Origin: Xenoacremonium recifei
Taxonomy: Eukaryota > Ascomycota > Sordariomycetes > Hypocreales > Nectriaceae
Assembly (NCBI GenBank): GCA_012184525.1
Contig: WOFQ01000020.1
Span: 310,001-374,000, forward strand
Length of the DNA stretch: 64,000 bases
Direction of reading: 5' to 3'
In this document: in pieces, positions 46,938-57,282 of the stretch
Layout: each line of letters starts with the position of its first letter
How positions within the stretch are numbered: position 1 is the stretch's first letter
Notes under the pieces: model-generated
What the model saw: only the letters and a program-made list of their open reading frames with translations
Databases searched by the model: none
What the model was told of the DNA's origin: nothing
Made by a program: the position numbers and the translations under genes

Positions 46938-49231
46938 ATGAAGATCTCTCTCTTCATCTCCGTCGGACTCGCCTCCGCGAGGGTCATTGTCCGAGACCCG
47001 TCTGTCATTGGACGAGATCCGGAGCCAAGAAGCCTCTTTGCTGAAGCACCTGAAGGGGAGGCCTTGTATCGACGAGGCCTCGACTCTACGCCTCTGTATC
47101 GGAGAGACCCCGAGGCCGTGGCAGATCCTCAGCCAGAGGCTGACCCTGAAGCAAAGAAGGCCGAGCCCAAGATTCGTCAACCAAAGAAATCCGGGTCTCT
47201 CCAAACACGAGACCCCGCGCCTGAAGCTGATGTCGAGCCTGAGGCGAAGAGTCTGTTGCGTCGGTGTGCACCGCACGTAGACTTTTCCTTCAAGAAGCTT
47301 TTTGGCTATTCGGATAAGAAAGCGAAAAAGAAGAAGTTCAAGAAGGAATTGAAGAAGTTGAAAAAACTGAAGGAAAAGCTGTCGGTCAATGACTATGAGC
47401 GAAAGAGGACGGAGTTCTGGAAGAAATGGGCGGGCAAACAACAGAATGTTCCCGAGGATTTTAAAAGACCTGACGAGGATTGGGATAGGCCTTGGAATAG
47501 CCGCAGAGACCTTGGCCACCAAAACGAGCGCTCGATTTTCGGGCGCGGCAGCGTCGAGGCCGAGGTCGACCAGTTCCTTGCCAAGCGCCAACTCCAGACA
47601 TGGAATGACTTCAGCACCGGCATCACGGATCTCGATGCGTGCGTTGTGCTCCGATCGCTTGAATGGCTCGCCTTCAGCTTGGTCAAGCCTACGGAGGATA
47701 TCACTTCCGAGGCCAGGACTCGCATCTTTGTCAGCCCTGAACAGCAGGGCGGCCCCCTTGCCGTAAGTGTTCGATGTATGCTATGCCTGGAATCACGCTA
47801 ACATGGACAGCTTGACCTTCGATCCATGATCATCTGGCAGTCTATCCTGGAGCGCTTCAAGAACCAGCTCCAGGCCACGAATGTCTGGAGCACTGAGTCC
47901 CAGTTGAAGGTTGCCGAATGCTACCTTGGTGTAAGTTCTTCCGTATCACGAGAGAGAGACGATGAAGTTGGCTTACAATATATCAGTCCGCTCAACAGGC
48001 TGGAGCCTTCCTGAGGGCTCTCAGCGCCCAGGCTAAGGACTTTGCCAGTGCCGATCCGGTCAGATGTCTGACCTATGACAAGATTGAGGCTCTGTACATG
48101 GCGTATAGTGTAAGTCAGGCGCTCTTTCAGACTAAGAACAAGGACTAACTGTATCAGTCTGTCGCCAACCTCATGTATGGTGCAAATGCGGGCAATAATA
48201 ACCCATTCGTCGAGCAACTGATAACCACCACCTTCCCTTCGTCGATTCCCGGCGGCTTTGACACTCCTTATGAGAACCCCACAGCGGGAACAACTGTTGC
48301 TTCCTATCTGGCAGCTCATGATGATCCTTTGAGCCAGAACCTGTTCTCTCTCAACCAAGCCAACTGGGAGTGCGACGATTATGATGGTATCAAGTTCAAC
48401 CCCAATATCGCCAGTAACAACAACAACAATAATAACAATAATAACAACAATAATAACAACAACAATAACAACAATAATAATAACAACAACAATGGCGGCA
48501 CCAACAACAACAACAATAATAATAACAACAACGGCGGCGCCAACAACAACAACAATAACAACAACAACCTCCGAGCTGCACGACTGTCTGCAAGAGTCGG
48601 TAATCTTGCTGGAAAGGCTCCAGCCAGTATCGAAAACCTGGGCAAGAAGTTGGGTCTCAAGGGGGCGGTTAACAAGGGGGCGGTTAATCGGCCTTCTCAG
48701 TCAGCCAAACTCGGCAGGACGTCAAATCCCGGCGCAGCCGCCGTGAGGGTCAATACTCCGGATGGCCAACAGCTTGAAGCGACGGGTCCCCAGATGGATG
48801 TCAATGTCAACATCCAAGCCGATTCCAGTGCCAACTCCGCCTCCGACTCCGACTCCGCTGTCAACAACCAGGTCGACCCTAACATTTCGGACACGAACAG
48901 CGCTTCTTCTAGCTCCAATGCCCAGACGGGAGGGAATAATGCGAACAATCAGAACCTGGCCAGACCAGGGAACGCCCAGCAACTGAACGGCCAGCCGAAT
49001 CGCCAGCCATCTCCAGCCCTGAGTGCGAGTGCTCAGACGGGCAACAACAACGGCGGGAAATCCTTGAATGTGAACGCCCAATCTTCTGGACGAAAAGGCA
49101 CGGCGTCTGTGACGGCAGCGACTCCCAAGACTGGCGCCAAGAACGCCAATACTGTCGACAAGAATGCCAACACTGTTGATAAGAAGCTCAACTTCTCGGC
49201 CAAGAAGGACAAGGATAAGAGGTGGGCCTAG
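46938..49231 (+). CDS. Secreted poly-asparagine proprotein with Kex2-like sites, unknown function
   Basis: I do not recognise this family. Four exons (46938-47762, 47811-47930, 47987-48109, 48158-49231), all phase 0, give 713 residues. Seen in order: a signal peptide (MKISLFISVGLASA); a pro-like region with RDPE repeats and dibasic sites (LYRRG, LYRRD, LLRRC, LAKRQ); and a strongly Lys-rich amphipathic segment at residues 127-148. A conserved-looking helical domain follows from residue 218 to about 440, with TWNDFSTGITDLDACVVLRSLEWL and ANLMYGANAGNNNPFVEQL. Then come 45 Asn in three runs (26, 10, 9) split by GGT and GGA, and an Asn/Ser/Ala/Gln-rich tail ending basic (KKDKDKRWA). KR at 216-217 would release the domain with an N-terminal Gln, a glutaminyl cyclase substrate type. 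No GPI signal. Confidence 0.78.
48416..48568 (+). repeat. AAY trinucleotide repeat coding poly-asparagine
   Basis: Three runs of 26, 10 and about 9 Asn codons, mixed AAC and AAT, separated by GGCGGCACC and GGCGGCGCC. The two separators differ by one base, which points to unit duplication. Confidence 0.92.
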
Positions 49232-49750
49232 ACGAGGTTACTGTTCTTGATCAAATCACATGTGGAGAGTTGCAGGTGAGGAAATCTGTGCCGAACGATC
49301 ATCTCATGGTACTGATACTGAAGCAGGAGCGTGCCGAGTAAGGATTTGGACGAATCCGGTCCATCGTAGCATATGGGTTGTAGTTCTGTCGATTTGAACA
49401 GAAATTCGCGTTGAAAAGTATATACATAGAATTAGTTTTCGGGAGATTTACACGTAATCACAACATTTCAGGAGTGCTTGTCAGTGTAATGGAGAGTGAA
49501 GTCCGGCTTATTCGTGGGATGTCGTTGGGCGGCCCGATGATAGCTCCGAAACACGTGAACGCGTCACTGAGCTTGGAGCATCCCGGAGCTCCAGCAAGGC
49601 ATCAACCCTGGTCAGCACTATAACAAGGACCTAGCAGCCTTCTGAAATCATATCATTCCTGCTCCTTACACCATGACTCGCCTGTGATTTGCGTCTCCCA
49701 GAACCAATTGCGCCATCCCAGAGGCATGACTGCGGGCCAGGACTCTCAAC
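49232..49750. promoter_or_regulatory. Spacer and promoter of RTC5
   Basis: 0.52 kb, no gene supported. It holds the 3' flank of the poly-Asn gene and the RTC5 promoter. Confidence 0.55.
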
Positions 49751-51614
49751 ATGGGCCAGAGTCTTTCGGATGAGAACCCTCGACGCCGGTCGCATGAGGA
49801 GCTGACCCATGAACTCGTGAGCCTGCCAGCGCGGCTTGGTTGCTTGCTGAACTGACCATCTGTCACAGGCGCTGAGATTCAGCGAAAAGTGCTTTACCTC
49901 GCTGGAGTTCTACTCGCTGAAAGATGTCTTCAAGAGCCTGGCCGACCAGCAGGACTCCATAAAGTACCTGAAAGAGGATACCATTGCACGGTACTTGGAA
50001 ATTCCCGACATTCTCCACGCATCGCCCGTGCTGTTTCAGATGGTGTCTTATCTCGGGTCTTTCCCGTTCCTTCAGGATGCTCCCGTTGTCCTGGAGCTGC
50101 CGCATTTCATCATGGTCGTGGTCATCATGACAGAGCGATACAAGAAAGTGTTGGCTCGCGGATCGACTGATAGGACAAAGCTACTCTTCAAGAGCCTTGC
50201 TGTACATGATCGCAAGCTATCGATGGCAATTGACGAGGCAGAGAGGAAGCCGGACATCCCACAAGATAAGTCATCACTGCATCCTGCGGCATTCGCAGTG
50301 GACCAAGCTGGAGAGGACTCTGAGGAAGATGATGACGATGACGACCTGGTCCTCACGGCATTCGAGCTTCTAAACGTGAAAGAAGCCGTGCAACAGGGAA
50401 AGTCACCGGAGTTTCACAGCGCGACCATACCTAGCGATAACTTCCGAAGGTTGGTCATGCTATTGCTGCTGGCGGCGCCTCTTAATCCGCAAGAGAGCTT
50501 GTCGTTGTACTCCAATCGAGTGGTCGGGGATGAGTTGGAGAGCCTCAGATCCGCCGCAGAATGCATCCTCGCCTCGTTCGTCAACGCCGAGAAGACGGTC
50601 GGCATCAGGTACAGCCAGTTCAAGACCGTCATCCCCGTGATCTGCCCCCATCTCTTTTCCGGCTTTAACGGTCTTTTTGAACACTTTCTCTTCTCGAAAA
50701 ACTTGGACTTTTCGAAACATCGAGGCCAGGAACCAGATCCAACTGCTATTCCAAAGGTAGCTCAACCGTTGCTACCCGAGGGAGGCGAGATCCTGAACGC
50801 GAGTTCCTTGTCACAGATCTCCTTCTTTCTCCCTGGTTCAGATCTCTTCCGACGAGTGAGGCTCCTTTACTCGGGTAATGACGCCGGGTTCTCAATGGGG
50901 AGCTTCGAATCGAAGGTGTTCAACTGGCAAGCGCCGACGATTCTCTTGGTAAGCGGAACACGAGTAGGCGATGTACCAGAGGGCGGCCAAGAGACTGCCT
51001 TTGCTGCTTCGCTTCCCCCTCGACGATTTCCCCATGGGAGCAAGTCTGATCGGTTGGTCTTCGGGGTGTACGTCAAAGAGTCATGGAAACATACACATAG
51101 GGACTGTTTTGGTGACTCTGACACGATCCTCTTCCAACTAGAGCCGGTCCACGACGTCTTCCCAGCTTCAACTATCAACAAAGACTACATCTCCTTTACT
51201 AAAGCACCGGGTAACCACCCCGTGCTTTCCTTTGGATGCCCACATCCAAAACCAACGCAAGCCCACAAGAAGTCGATCACACACTCATTGGGTCCTGTAT
51301 CACTCTTGCTCGACGATTCATTCGAGTTTGGCGTTTTCAACCATGACTATACGAGCCGCGGCGGAGCCTTTCATTCCAGCGTTGTTCGAAAGCACGACTT
51401 CCAAGATCGCTTTCAAATCGAGAGCCTCGAGGTCTGGGGCTGTGGAGGAGACAAGGAAGCCCGGGCGCAAGCTGAACGGTGGGCGTGGGAGGAGCGCGAG
51501 GCTGAGGCACGTCGCAAAGTCAATCTCGGGACGGGAGACATCCAAGCTGATCGGGCGTTATTGGAAATGGCTGGACTCATTGGCGGGAACCGCAGTGGTG
51601 GTTCTATGGGTTAG
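49751..51614 (+). CDS. RTC5: Restriction of telomere capping protein 5, TLDc domain
   Basis: Two exons (49751-49816 and 49869-51614) give 603 residues, as in other fungal RTC5 proteins. The N terminus MGQSLSDENPRRRSHEELTH carries Gly2 and a small residue pattern that fits N-myristoylation. The middle is helical, with SLEFYSLKDVFKSLADQQD and an acidic DSEEDDDDDDL insert. The TLDc domain lies in the C-terminal half, with LFRRVRLLYSGNDAGFSMGS near its start, then VFGVYVKESWKHTHRDCFGD, LFQLEPVHDVFPAS and FEFGVFNHDYTSRGG; the end has VWGCGGDKEAR. TLDc proteins regulate vacuolar ATPase; yeast Rtc5 promotes V-ATPase disassembly at the vacuole, where a lipid anchor makes sense. The start ATG at 49751 sits one short exon upstream of the long frame. 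Confidence 0.92.
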
Positions 51615-51899
51615 CATGTGCTTACACTCGAAGGTCGATATTCCCCTATTGTGGAAAAGCATCCCGGGAAAAGGCAATGGAACTTTGGAGTTTTGAGGTT
51701 TAATTATCCATCATTATACAGATTCCCAGAGTGGATGTATCCCGCCACCTCCTATCGTACAGCTGAACGACGGTATATATGATTATCGTACACACTCCCC
51801 TTTTAATGTCTGACTCCATCTTCGTGTACACCTCCTCATGGCTTCAGATGAGAGAAAGAAACGCCATACCGGTATTTTGCTGAGCCAGGTGACGGGATA

Positions 51900-52706
51900 T
51901 TACTCCTTTTTCGACTCGGAATCTTCCTTCTTCTTGGCGGACATCAGCTCGCCCAGATCACCAAGCGAGCTCTTGGGATTTTTCTTCTTTTCCGCCTTTT
52001 CCTTTTCGCTTGCAGTTCCCTCCGCAGGAGCCTGAGCAGACTCCTTCTTCTCGCTCTGCGGCCACAGGCCTATCTTTCCCAGGATGCCGCCCGTGCCCGC
52101 GGACGCGTTGGGGGACTCCTCGGCCTCCTTCGCCGCCGCTGCCGCCGCCATCGCCTCCGCTCGACGCTGCTCCAGGCGAGCCTTCATGGCCTTGTCCTCC
52201 TCGTCGCGGACCTCCAGCTCGCGGATCCACTTCAGGCGCTTCTCCTCGTTGTCGCGCTGCTCCTTGAGCTGGCGCAGCTCCTTGCTCTTCTCGCGGTCCT
52301 TCTGGTAGTACATGCTCCCGGCCACCATGGCGATGACGGTGAAGCCCTGGGCGGCTACTCGAGCCCGGAACATGCGGTTCGCTTGCTTCGAGTCGCCCTT
52401 GCGGAGGGCTCGGTAGGCGTTGACGAAGGCGAGTGTGGTCAGGCCGATTCCTGTAGACGCAGACGCAGGTCAGGCCGATGTTCGGAGGGGTTGAAAAGAC
52501 CATTGACTGCTTACCCAGCGGGATCAGAGGCTCCTCCTTGATCTTGCGGAACACCTTCTGCAGCGGGCGCTCGTTGTAGAAGTCCCTGCCTATCGCGTGA
52601 GCTCGGCTCGAGGGCCATGTCCTGGGGCGGGATGTCGAGCAGCATACTGATCATCGTCGAAGGACGAGGGCAAAGGCCCGGGGAGGGAGGGCGGACCGGC
52701 AGCCAT
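51900..52706 (-). CDS. RCF1: Respiratory supercomplex factor 1 (HIG1 domain)
   Basis: Inner mitochondrial membrane protein that helps join complexes III and IV. Three exons (52706-52648, 52585-52515, 52450-51900) give 226 residues. The first join (GAT CA/G GAC) creates PLPSSFDDDQDFYNERPLQK, the expected conserved N terminus, and supports the aggcag acceptor. The HIG1 domain continues as IKEEPLIPLGIGLTTLAFVN and ALRKGDSKQANRMFRARVAA with two membrane helices, then QGFTVIAMVAGSMYYQ. A Glu/Lys coiled C-terminal tail (KELRQLKEQRDNEEKRLKW) and an Ala/Lys-rich end are usual for filamentous fungi. Confidence 0.92.
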
Positions 52707-53301
52707 TTTCAGCCAATTTGAGGGATTGCTGGAGTGTAGGATCGTGGCTGGGCTGCTGGAGTTTTGAGGAGTCCACCAGGCGGAATGGATTGGAATGGGC
52801 TGACTTTTTGGTTATCGATCGAGGATTTCGGGTCTGGTCTGGAGCTTCAACCATGCGCATCATCCATCAACTCGCTCATCCGTCGGCCCCACTTTCGAGG
52901 TCCCGGCTGGTCGGCGACCAACGGGGACTAAATGGAGCGACCCACCGGCTTAGTCAGGGCCGTGTGCACAGACCATGTTTGACAGTCACACAGTCTCAGG
53001 TAAGCCTCATGCAGCTGAAGCTTCCGCCAGCTCTCCAATTTGACAACTCCCAACAACTCATTCTGTCGTTACGGTACCGTCTTGCATGCATTTGCGCATT
53101 CATCGAGCGTCGTTCTGTATCGAGGCATTGCAACTCCATCTGTTTGGTGAATCAACTTCACTTTGCATCACAGATACCGACCTGTGTCATCCCCGAATAT
53201 CGCCAGAGCTCAACCTGTCGCAAGCAGCAGCTCTTCCGCCGCCCAGCCTCGAATCGCGGCCGACAACTCCCCGTCTCAACATGGTCCAAATATAGCCCGC
53301 C
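52707..53301. promoter_or_regulatory. Divergent promoter of RCF1 and the ZZ/EF-hand gene
   Basis: 0.6 kb. No separate gene is supported. The right half is the C/T-rich leader of the 53302 gene. Confidence 0.55.
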
Positions 53302-56001
53302 ATGTGGCCTTCGACTTCTTCCGTCGTCGACAACATCACCGCGCCGCGGCTCGCAGCAGCCATCGTCTCTGCTGTCGCGGCTGCTTCAATCGGCTACTAC
53401 GCCTACCAGAACCACGGCCCCCATCGAGTCCGAGAGCTCCCGCCCGGCGGCGGTCTGCACAGAAGCAACGCCATCCGCAGGCGCTCTCACCGACAACACG
53501 GCACTGGATCTAGTGCTTCCTCTGAGGCCGGCGGCGATGAGAATGCCGAGAATTTCGACTTCGACGGCCTCGAGGCCCGCGACGGCGAGACTGTCATGGA
53601 TCCTGGCGACGACTTCTGGGCTGAGCCTGATGGACACCTGCCCAACCAGCGGGCTGGTCATAACATCGTGAACCTGCTCTTCCGGGTATCCGAGGACAAT
53701 GCGCGAAGGAACGGGTGCGTGCACCGAGGCTGCCAGTGTAACTCCTGCGGCATGGTGCCCATCCGTGGAGTCCGATATCGATGCGCCAACTGTGCCGACT
53801 TTGATCTTTGCGAGACCTGCGAATCTCAAGGCTACCATACGAAGACGCATATTTTCTACAAGATCCGTGTTCCGGCGCCCCCGTTTGGTCCACGACAGAT
53901 GCAGGCCGTTTGGTACACTGGCGACCCTGACAACTGCCGCAGGAATCTGCCTAGAGGCCTGATCCAGAAGCTATCACGAGACACAGGGTTCGAGCGGCCT
54001 GAGTTGGAGGCTTTCTGGGAGCAATGGACCTTCATGGCCAACACTGAATGGAGAGATGACCCGGACGACTTAAACATCGCCATGGATCGCAAAACTTTTG
54101 AGAGGTGCTTGGTTCCCACCGGCGGCTCTCGCCATGCTGCCCCGAATCTTATTCATGACCGCATGTTCTCCTTCTACGATTCCAACCGAGACGATTTGAT
54201 TGGCTTCAGCGAATTTTTGCATGGCCTCTCCTACCGCAAGCGAAAGGGAAAGCTTCTCAAGGTTTTCGAAGGATACGACATTGACGAAGATGGCTATGTC
54301 AACCGCCGAGATTTCTTACGCATGTTCCGTGCCTATTATGTGCTCTATAAGCAGATGCACAAGGACATTTTGGACGGCCTTGAGGATCAGCTCCTCGCCA
54401 GTATGGAGGCACAGCAGCTTGTGAGGGGTCGCCAACCGCTCAGTAGCCTATTCGGCAGAGAAGGTCGGGTGCCTCCTGGTGATGCCAGTATTCGACACGA
54501 AGGGAAGCAATTTGACCGCGACGGCGGCGTCCGCATCGTCGATGGCCAAGAAAGCGTTGTCGTTGAAGATCGGGGAGACACTGCCACCAGAGAGGAGATT
54601 TTGGCCAGTCTCTTTGCATGCGCCACTGAAGATCGTCCTCGACGACGATTCTTCACCCGCAACGATGCTGACACGAATTGGCGGACGGTCCGTCGTCTTA
54701 GCACTGGCGATCTGGACCGTACGTATCTTGTCACCCTGCTCGATCCACCGACCACTCTGGAAGACTTACCAGGTCTGTTCGAGGTTGAGGAACCTGGCGA
54801 CACCGATGAGAGCAGCTCCGAGGACAACGACGGCGAGGTTGAAGTGAACGGCGAAGAGAACGACGAGGATGATTACTCCGCTAACAACGCCACCACTGAT
54901 AGCGAGCTGATCTCCAGAGCTGTCTCATATCTGCGGCGACGAGCCCCGAGACTTGAAAAGCACAAGAGGGATATGGCTCGACGACAGCTACATGAACGGT
55001 GGAGACGCAGACAATTCTATCTCGACGAAGAGGAAGGCGGTGCTGCCCCTGAGGATTGGGACGGAGACGAGGATGTCCTAGAAAACTTACGAAAACTGGG
55101 CGAGAGCTCGAAGACTGCGGCAGAAGACGATAAGATTCACTTTTCAGAGGATCAGAATCAAGACAGCCCCTATCTCGACCCGTCTATTATGCCAAACGGA
55201 ATCCACGCGCGTTGGAAGGATAAGGATCGACAACTGCCGGGTCCCGAACGAGACGCTGGCAAGGAAATTCTCTACCAGGTCACACAGCAGGCATTCAATG
55301 AGCTTCTTGATACCATCTTCAAGCCCGCAGAGGACTTGGCAGTGCTGGCTGCGGAGACCAAACCCATGCGAGAGAAGTACTCATACTTGCTGGAGATGGT
55401 GAAGGTCGACGTGGAACGACCAGAAGCCCAGAAACCTGACGCTGATCCAAATACTACATCCACAGCGTACAAGCCGCCTAAGGATATGACTCTGAAGGAG
55501 CTGCTTGATGCAACGGGTTTCTCTATCGTACCGGACGCTGAAGGACGCAACGCTGTTGAGATAACAGATGACGGTGAAGCGTCCCATGCGTCCGCTGCTG
55601 ATGAAGCCACGGGGGAAGAACCAGGACCAGACCCGACTCTGCCACAAAATCGACCCGACAAACCTATTGGCATGGATGATGAATCCTACGTCTGGTATCC
55701 CGTTACCAAGGCTGCGGCTTTGGATAGTGACGATGATTATGAGACAGTTGATGAGGACGAGGAGGGACAGGGGGAGGCAGAGGCAGAGGCAGAGGAAGAG
55801 GAAGAGGATGAAGAGGGAAACATCAAGCTTTCCGACCTCCAACTCTGGAAACGCCTCGAACTGGCGGAGATCAAAGCAAAGGAGAGAGGCGGCTGGGGCA
55901 AGCTGAACTTCCAGGAGTTCGAGGCCATTTACAAAAAGCAAGAGAATGAGGGTAACAGGCTGGATTACCTTGGCAGCTGGATCGACTTTTGTATCCCTTA
56001 G
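53302..56001 (+). CDS. ZZ zinc-finger and EF-hand membrane protein
   Basis: Intronless, 899 residues. Residues 16-34 form a single N-terminal membrane helix (RLAAAIVSAVAAASIGYYAY). A ZZ finger lies at about 140-190, with CQCNSCG, RYRCANCADFDLCETC and HTKTHIF supplying the Cys and His ligands. Two EF-hands with full calcium loops follow: DSNRDDLIGFSE at 293-304 and DIDEDGYVNRRD at 326-337. After them come acidic linkers and Glu-rich tracts (EAEAEAEEEEEDEEGN), then a conserved C-terminal WKRLELAEIKAKERGGWGKL block ending YLGSWIDFCIP. The architecture is known in filamentous fungi as hypothetical ZZ-type zinc-finger proteins. It could be a calcium-responsive adaptor on an organelle membrane; partner and organelle cannot be read from sequence. 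Confidence 0.85.
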   Translation: MWPSTSSVVDNITAPRLAAAIVSAVAAASIGYYAYQNHGPHRVRELPPGGGLHRSNAIRRRSHRQHGTGSSASSEAGGDENAENFDFDGLEARDGETVMDPGDDFWAEPDGHLPNQRAGHNIVNLLFRVSEDNARRNGCVHRGCQCNSCGMVPIRGVRYRCANCADFDLCETCESQGYHTKTHIFYKIRVPAPPFGPRQMQAVWYTGDPDNCRRNLPRGLIQKLSRDTGFERPELEAFWEQWTFMANTEWRDDPDDLNIAMDRKTFERCLVPTGGSRHAAPNLIHDRMFSFYDSNRDDLIGFSEFLHGLSYRKRKGKLLKVFEGYDIDEDGYVNRRDFLRMFRAYYVLYKQMHKDILDGLEDQLLASMEAQQLVRGRQPLSSLFGREGRVPPGDASIRHEGKQFDRDGGVRIVDGQESVVVEDRGDTATREEILASLFACATEDRPRRRFFTRNDADTNWRTVRRLSTGDLDRTYLVTLLDPPTTLEDLPGLFEVEEPGDTDESSSEDNDGEVEVNGEENDEDDYSANNATTDSELISRAVSYLRRRAPRLEKHKRDMARRQLHERWRRRQFYLDEEEGGAAPEDWDGDEDVLENLRKLGESSKTAAEDDKIHFSEDQNQDSPYLDPSIMPNGIHARWKDKDRQLPGPERDAGKEILYQVTQQAFNELLDTIFKPAEDLAVLAAETKPMREKYSYLLEMVKVDVERPEAQKPDADPNTTSTAYKPPKDMTLKELLDATGFSIVPDAEGRNAVEITDDGEASHASAADEATGEEPGPDPTLPQNRPDKPIGMDDESYVWYPVTKAAALDSDDDYETVDEDEEGQGEAEAEAEEEEEDEEGNIKLSDLQLWKRLELAEIKAKERGGWGKLNFQEFEAIYKKQENEGNRLDYLGSWIDFCIP

Positions 56002-56431
56002 GTGAGATCAAAGCGCCGACCTCGCCTTGCCTAGCCGGGTTTGATCGATGTCATTGCAGGTGTGCAAGCAGGGAGGAGTTTCCAATTTGTTCTGGGTCTT
56101 GAACCCTGATGACTTTTGATGTCTTATACTACAAAGGCAGCCAATCCTCTATACCAGGGGTGAGGAATCATTCAGATTTATTTTGACGAGTAATGTATAT
56201 TAGCTTAGCGACGAGGACAGAAAAACTGTGGTTGATTGGTTGCTCGCATCTACAAAAGCCAAGCGAGTTGAGGACCATTCTTCTATTCTACGTCCCGGAA
56301 AAGAACTCTCATGTATCGGTTCAAGGCGGAATTGACAAGCAAATGTACAAGATTTATGAAAAGAAATCCTTCTTGAGATGCCTACCCCTTCCCTTCTCCC
56401 CCCTAAAGACCCAACATGCAAGCTTCCGAGT
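56002..56431. other. Spacer between convergent genes
   Basis: 0.43 kb between two stop codons. No coding region is supported. Confidence 0.6.
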
Positions 56432-57282
56432 CTACTTCTCCCCGTCGATGTGATAGTCCTCCACATACACCACGACTTCATCCCTTCGGCTATCCCCGCA
56501 GAAAATCGACGCCACACACGCAAACAAGAGAACGAAGAAGATGAAGGCGATGCAGAAGAGCAACGGAATAGCCACCAACTTGAATGCCACTCCTGCAAAT
56601 AAGACAAACAGGCCGGGTCCGACAACACTCCCTTCTGAACCGGAGATGAGCAGCACGCCCGCGCCGAGGAAGAGGGCTGCATCGACGAGTGCAAGGGCGT
56701 AGAGCATCCAGCGGCGAAGGGTGTCGCGAAGAAGCGAGAGAGAGAGAATGGCAAGGATGATGAGGGCGAATGATATGATTGTTGAGAGGATAGTTAAGGC
56801 GGCGGCTGCTTTGGGAGCGGATGAAGGTGTTGTTGTGGTGTTTGAAAGGAGCGGAGGGGGGAAGAGTCTGGTGCAGGAGGTCGTGCCGGTACAGGTACCT
56901 GGTAAGATGGTATTAGTGCTTGTCTTATATAGAAAATCGGGGTGCAAATACCTGACATGCCCCAGTACGTATAGTCTGTTCCTCCTTCGATGTCGAACTG
57001 GCTGTGCGTGGAGTTGGTGGTGCTGTTCGAATCGTCCGTTCGGAACATGTAAATAGGTTGGGTGCCCGGCGCTATGCAGCTTATTAAAACCGTGATGTTG
57101 GCGACGAGACCGACTGCACGTTATGTTAGTTCAGAGGCAGAACTTGAGGGAGGGAGGGAGAGTGTACGGATGATTGCAATGATGAACCAGATGGTCCAGG
57201 ATCTGTCACTGCTGCTCTGGCCTACGCCCACTAGCTCAAGGAACACTTGACCACAGGATCGCTTGTGGTAGACTCTGGCCAT
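56432..57282 (-). CDS. Four-helix membrane protein, SUR7/PalI-like
   Basis: Three exons (57282-57168, 57113-56952, 56898-56432) give 247 residues. Four membrane segments are visible: WTIWFIIAIILGLVANITVL, ALTILSTIISFALIILAILSL, WMLYALALVDAALFLGAGVL and LLFCIAFIFFVLLFACVAS. The first extracellular loop has Asn-X-Ser/Thr sites, Cys in TCTGTTSC and a WGMSG segment. This topology matches fungal SUR7/PalI plasma-membrane proteins of eisosomes or pH sensing, but the usual GLWGYC-type motif is absent, so the family call is tentative. The frame stays open upstream to an ATG at 57432, which would add 50 charged residues; MARVYHKRSCG at 57282 puts the first helix in the usual place. Confidence 0.62.

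Noticed and set aside
48416..48568. Array-like repeats that could suggest CRISPR or a satellite
   Set aside because: Pure trinucleotide coding repeat in frame with a secreted protein, in a eukaryotic genome.
48379..48675. Poly-leucine minus-strand frame
   Set aside because: Direct antisense of the AAY asparagine repeat.
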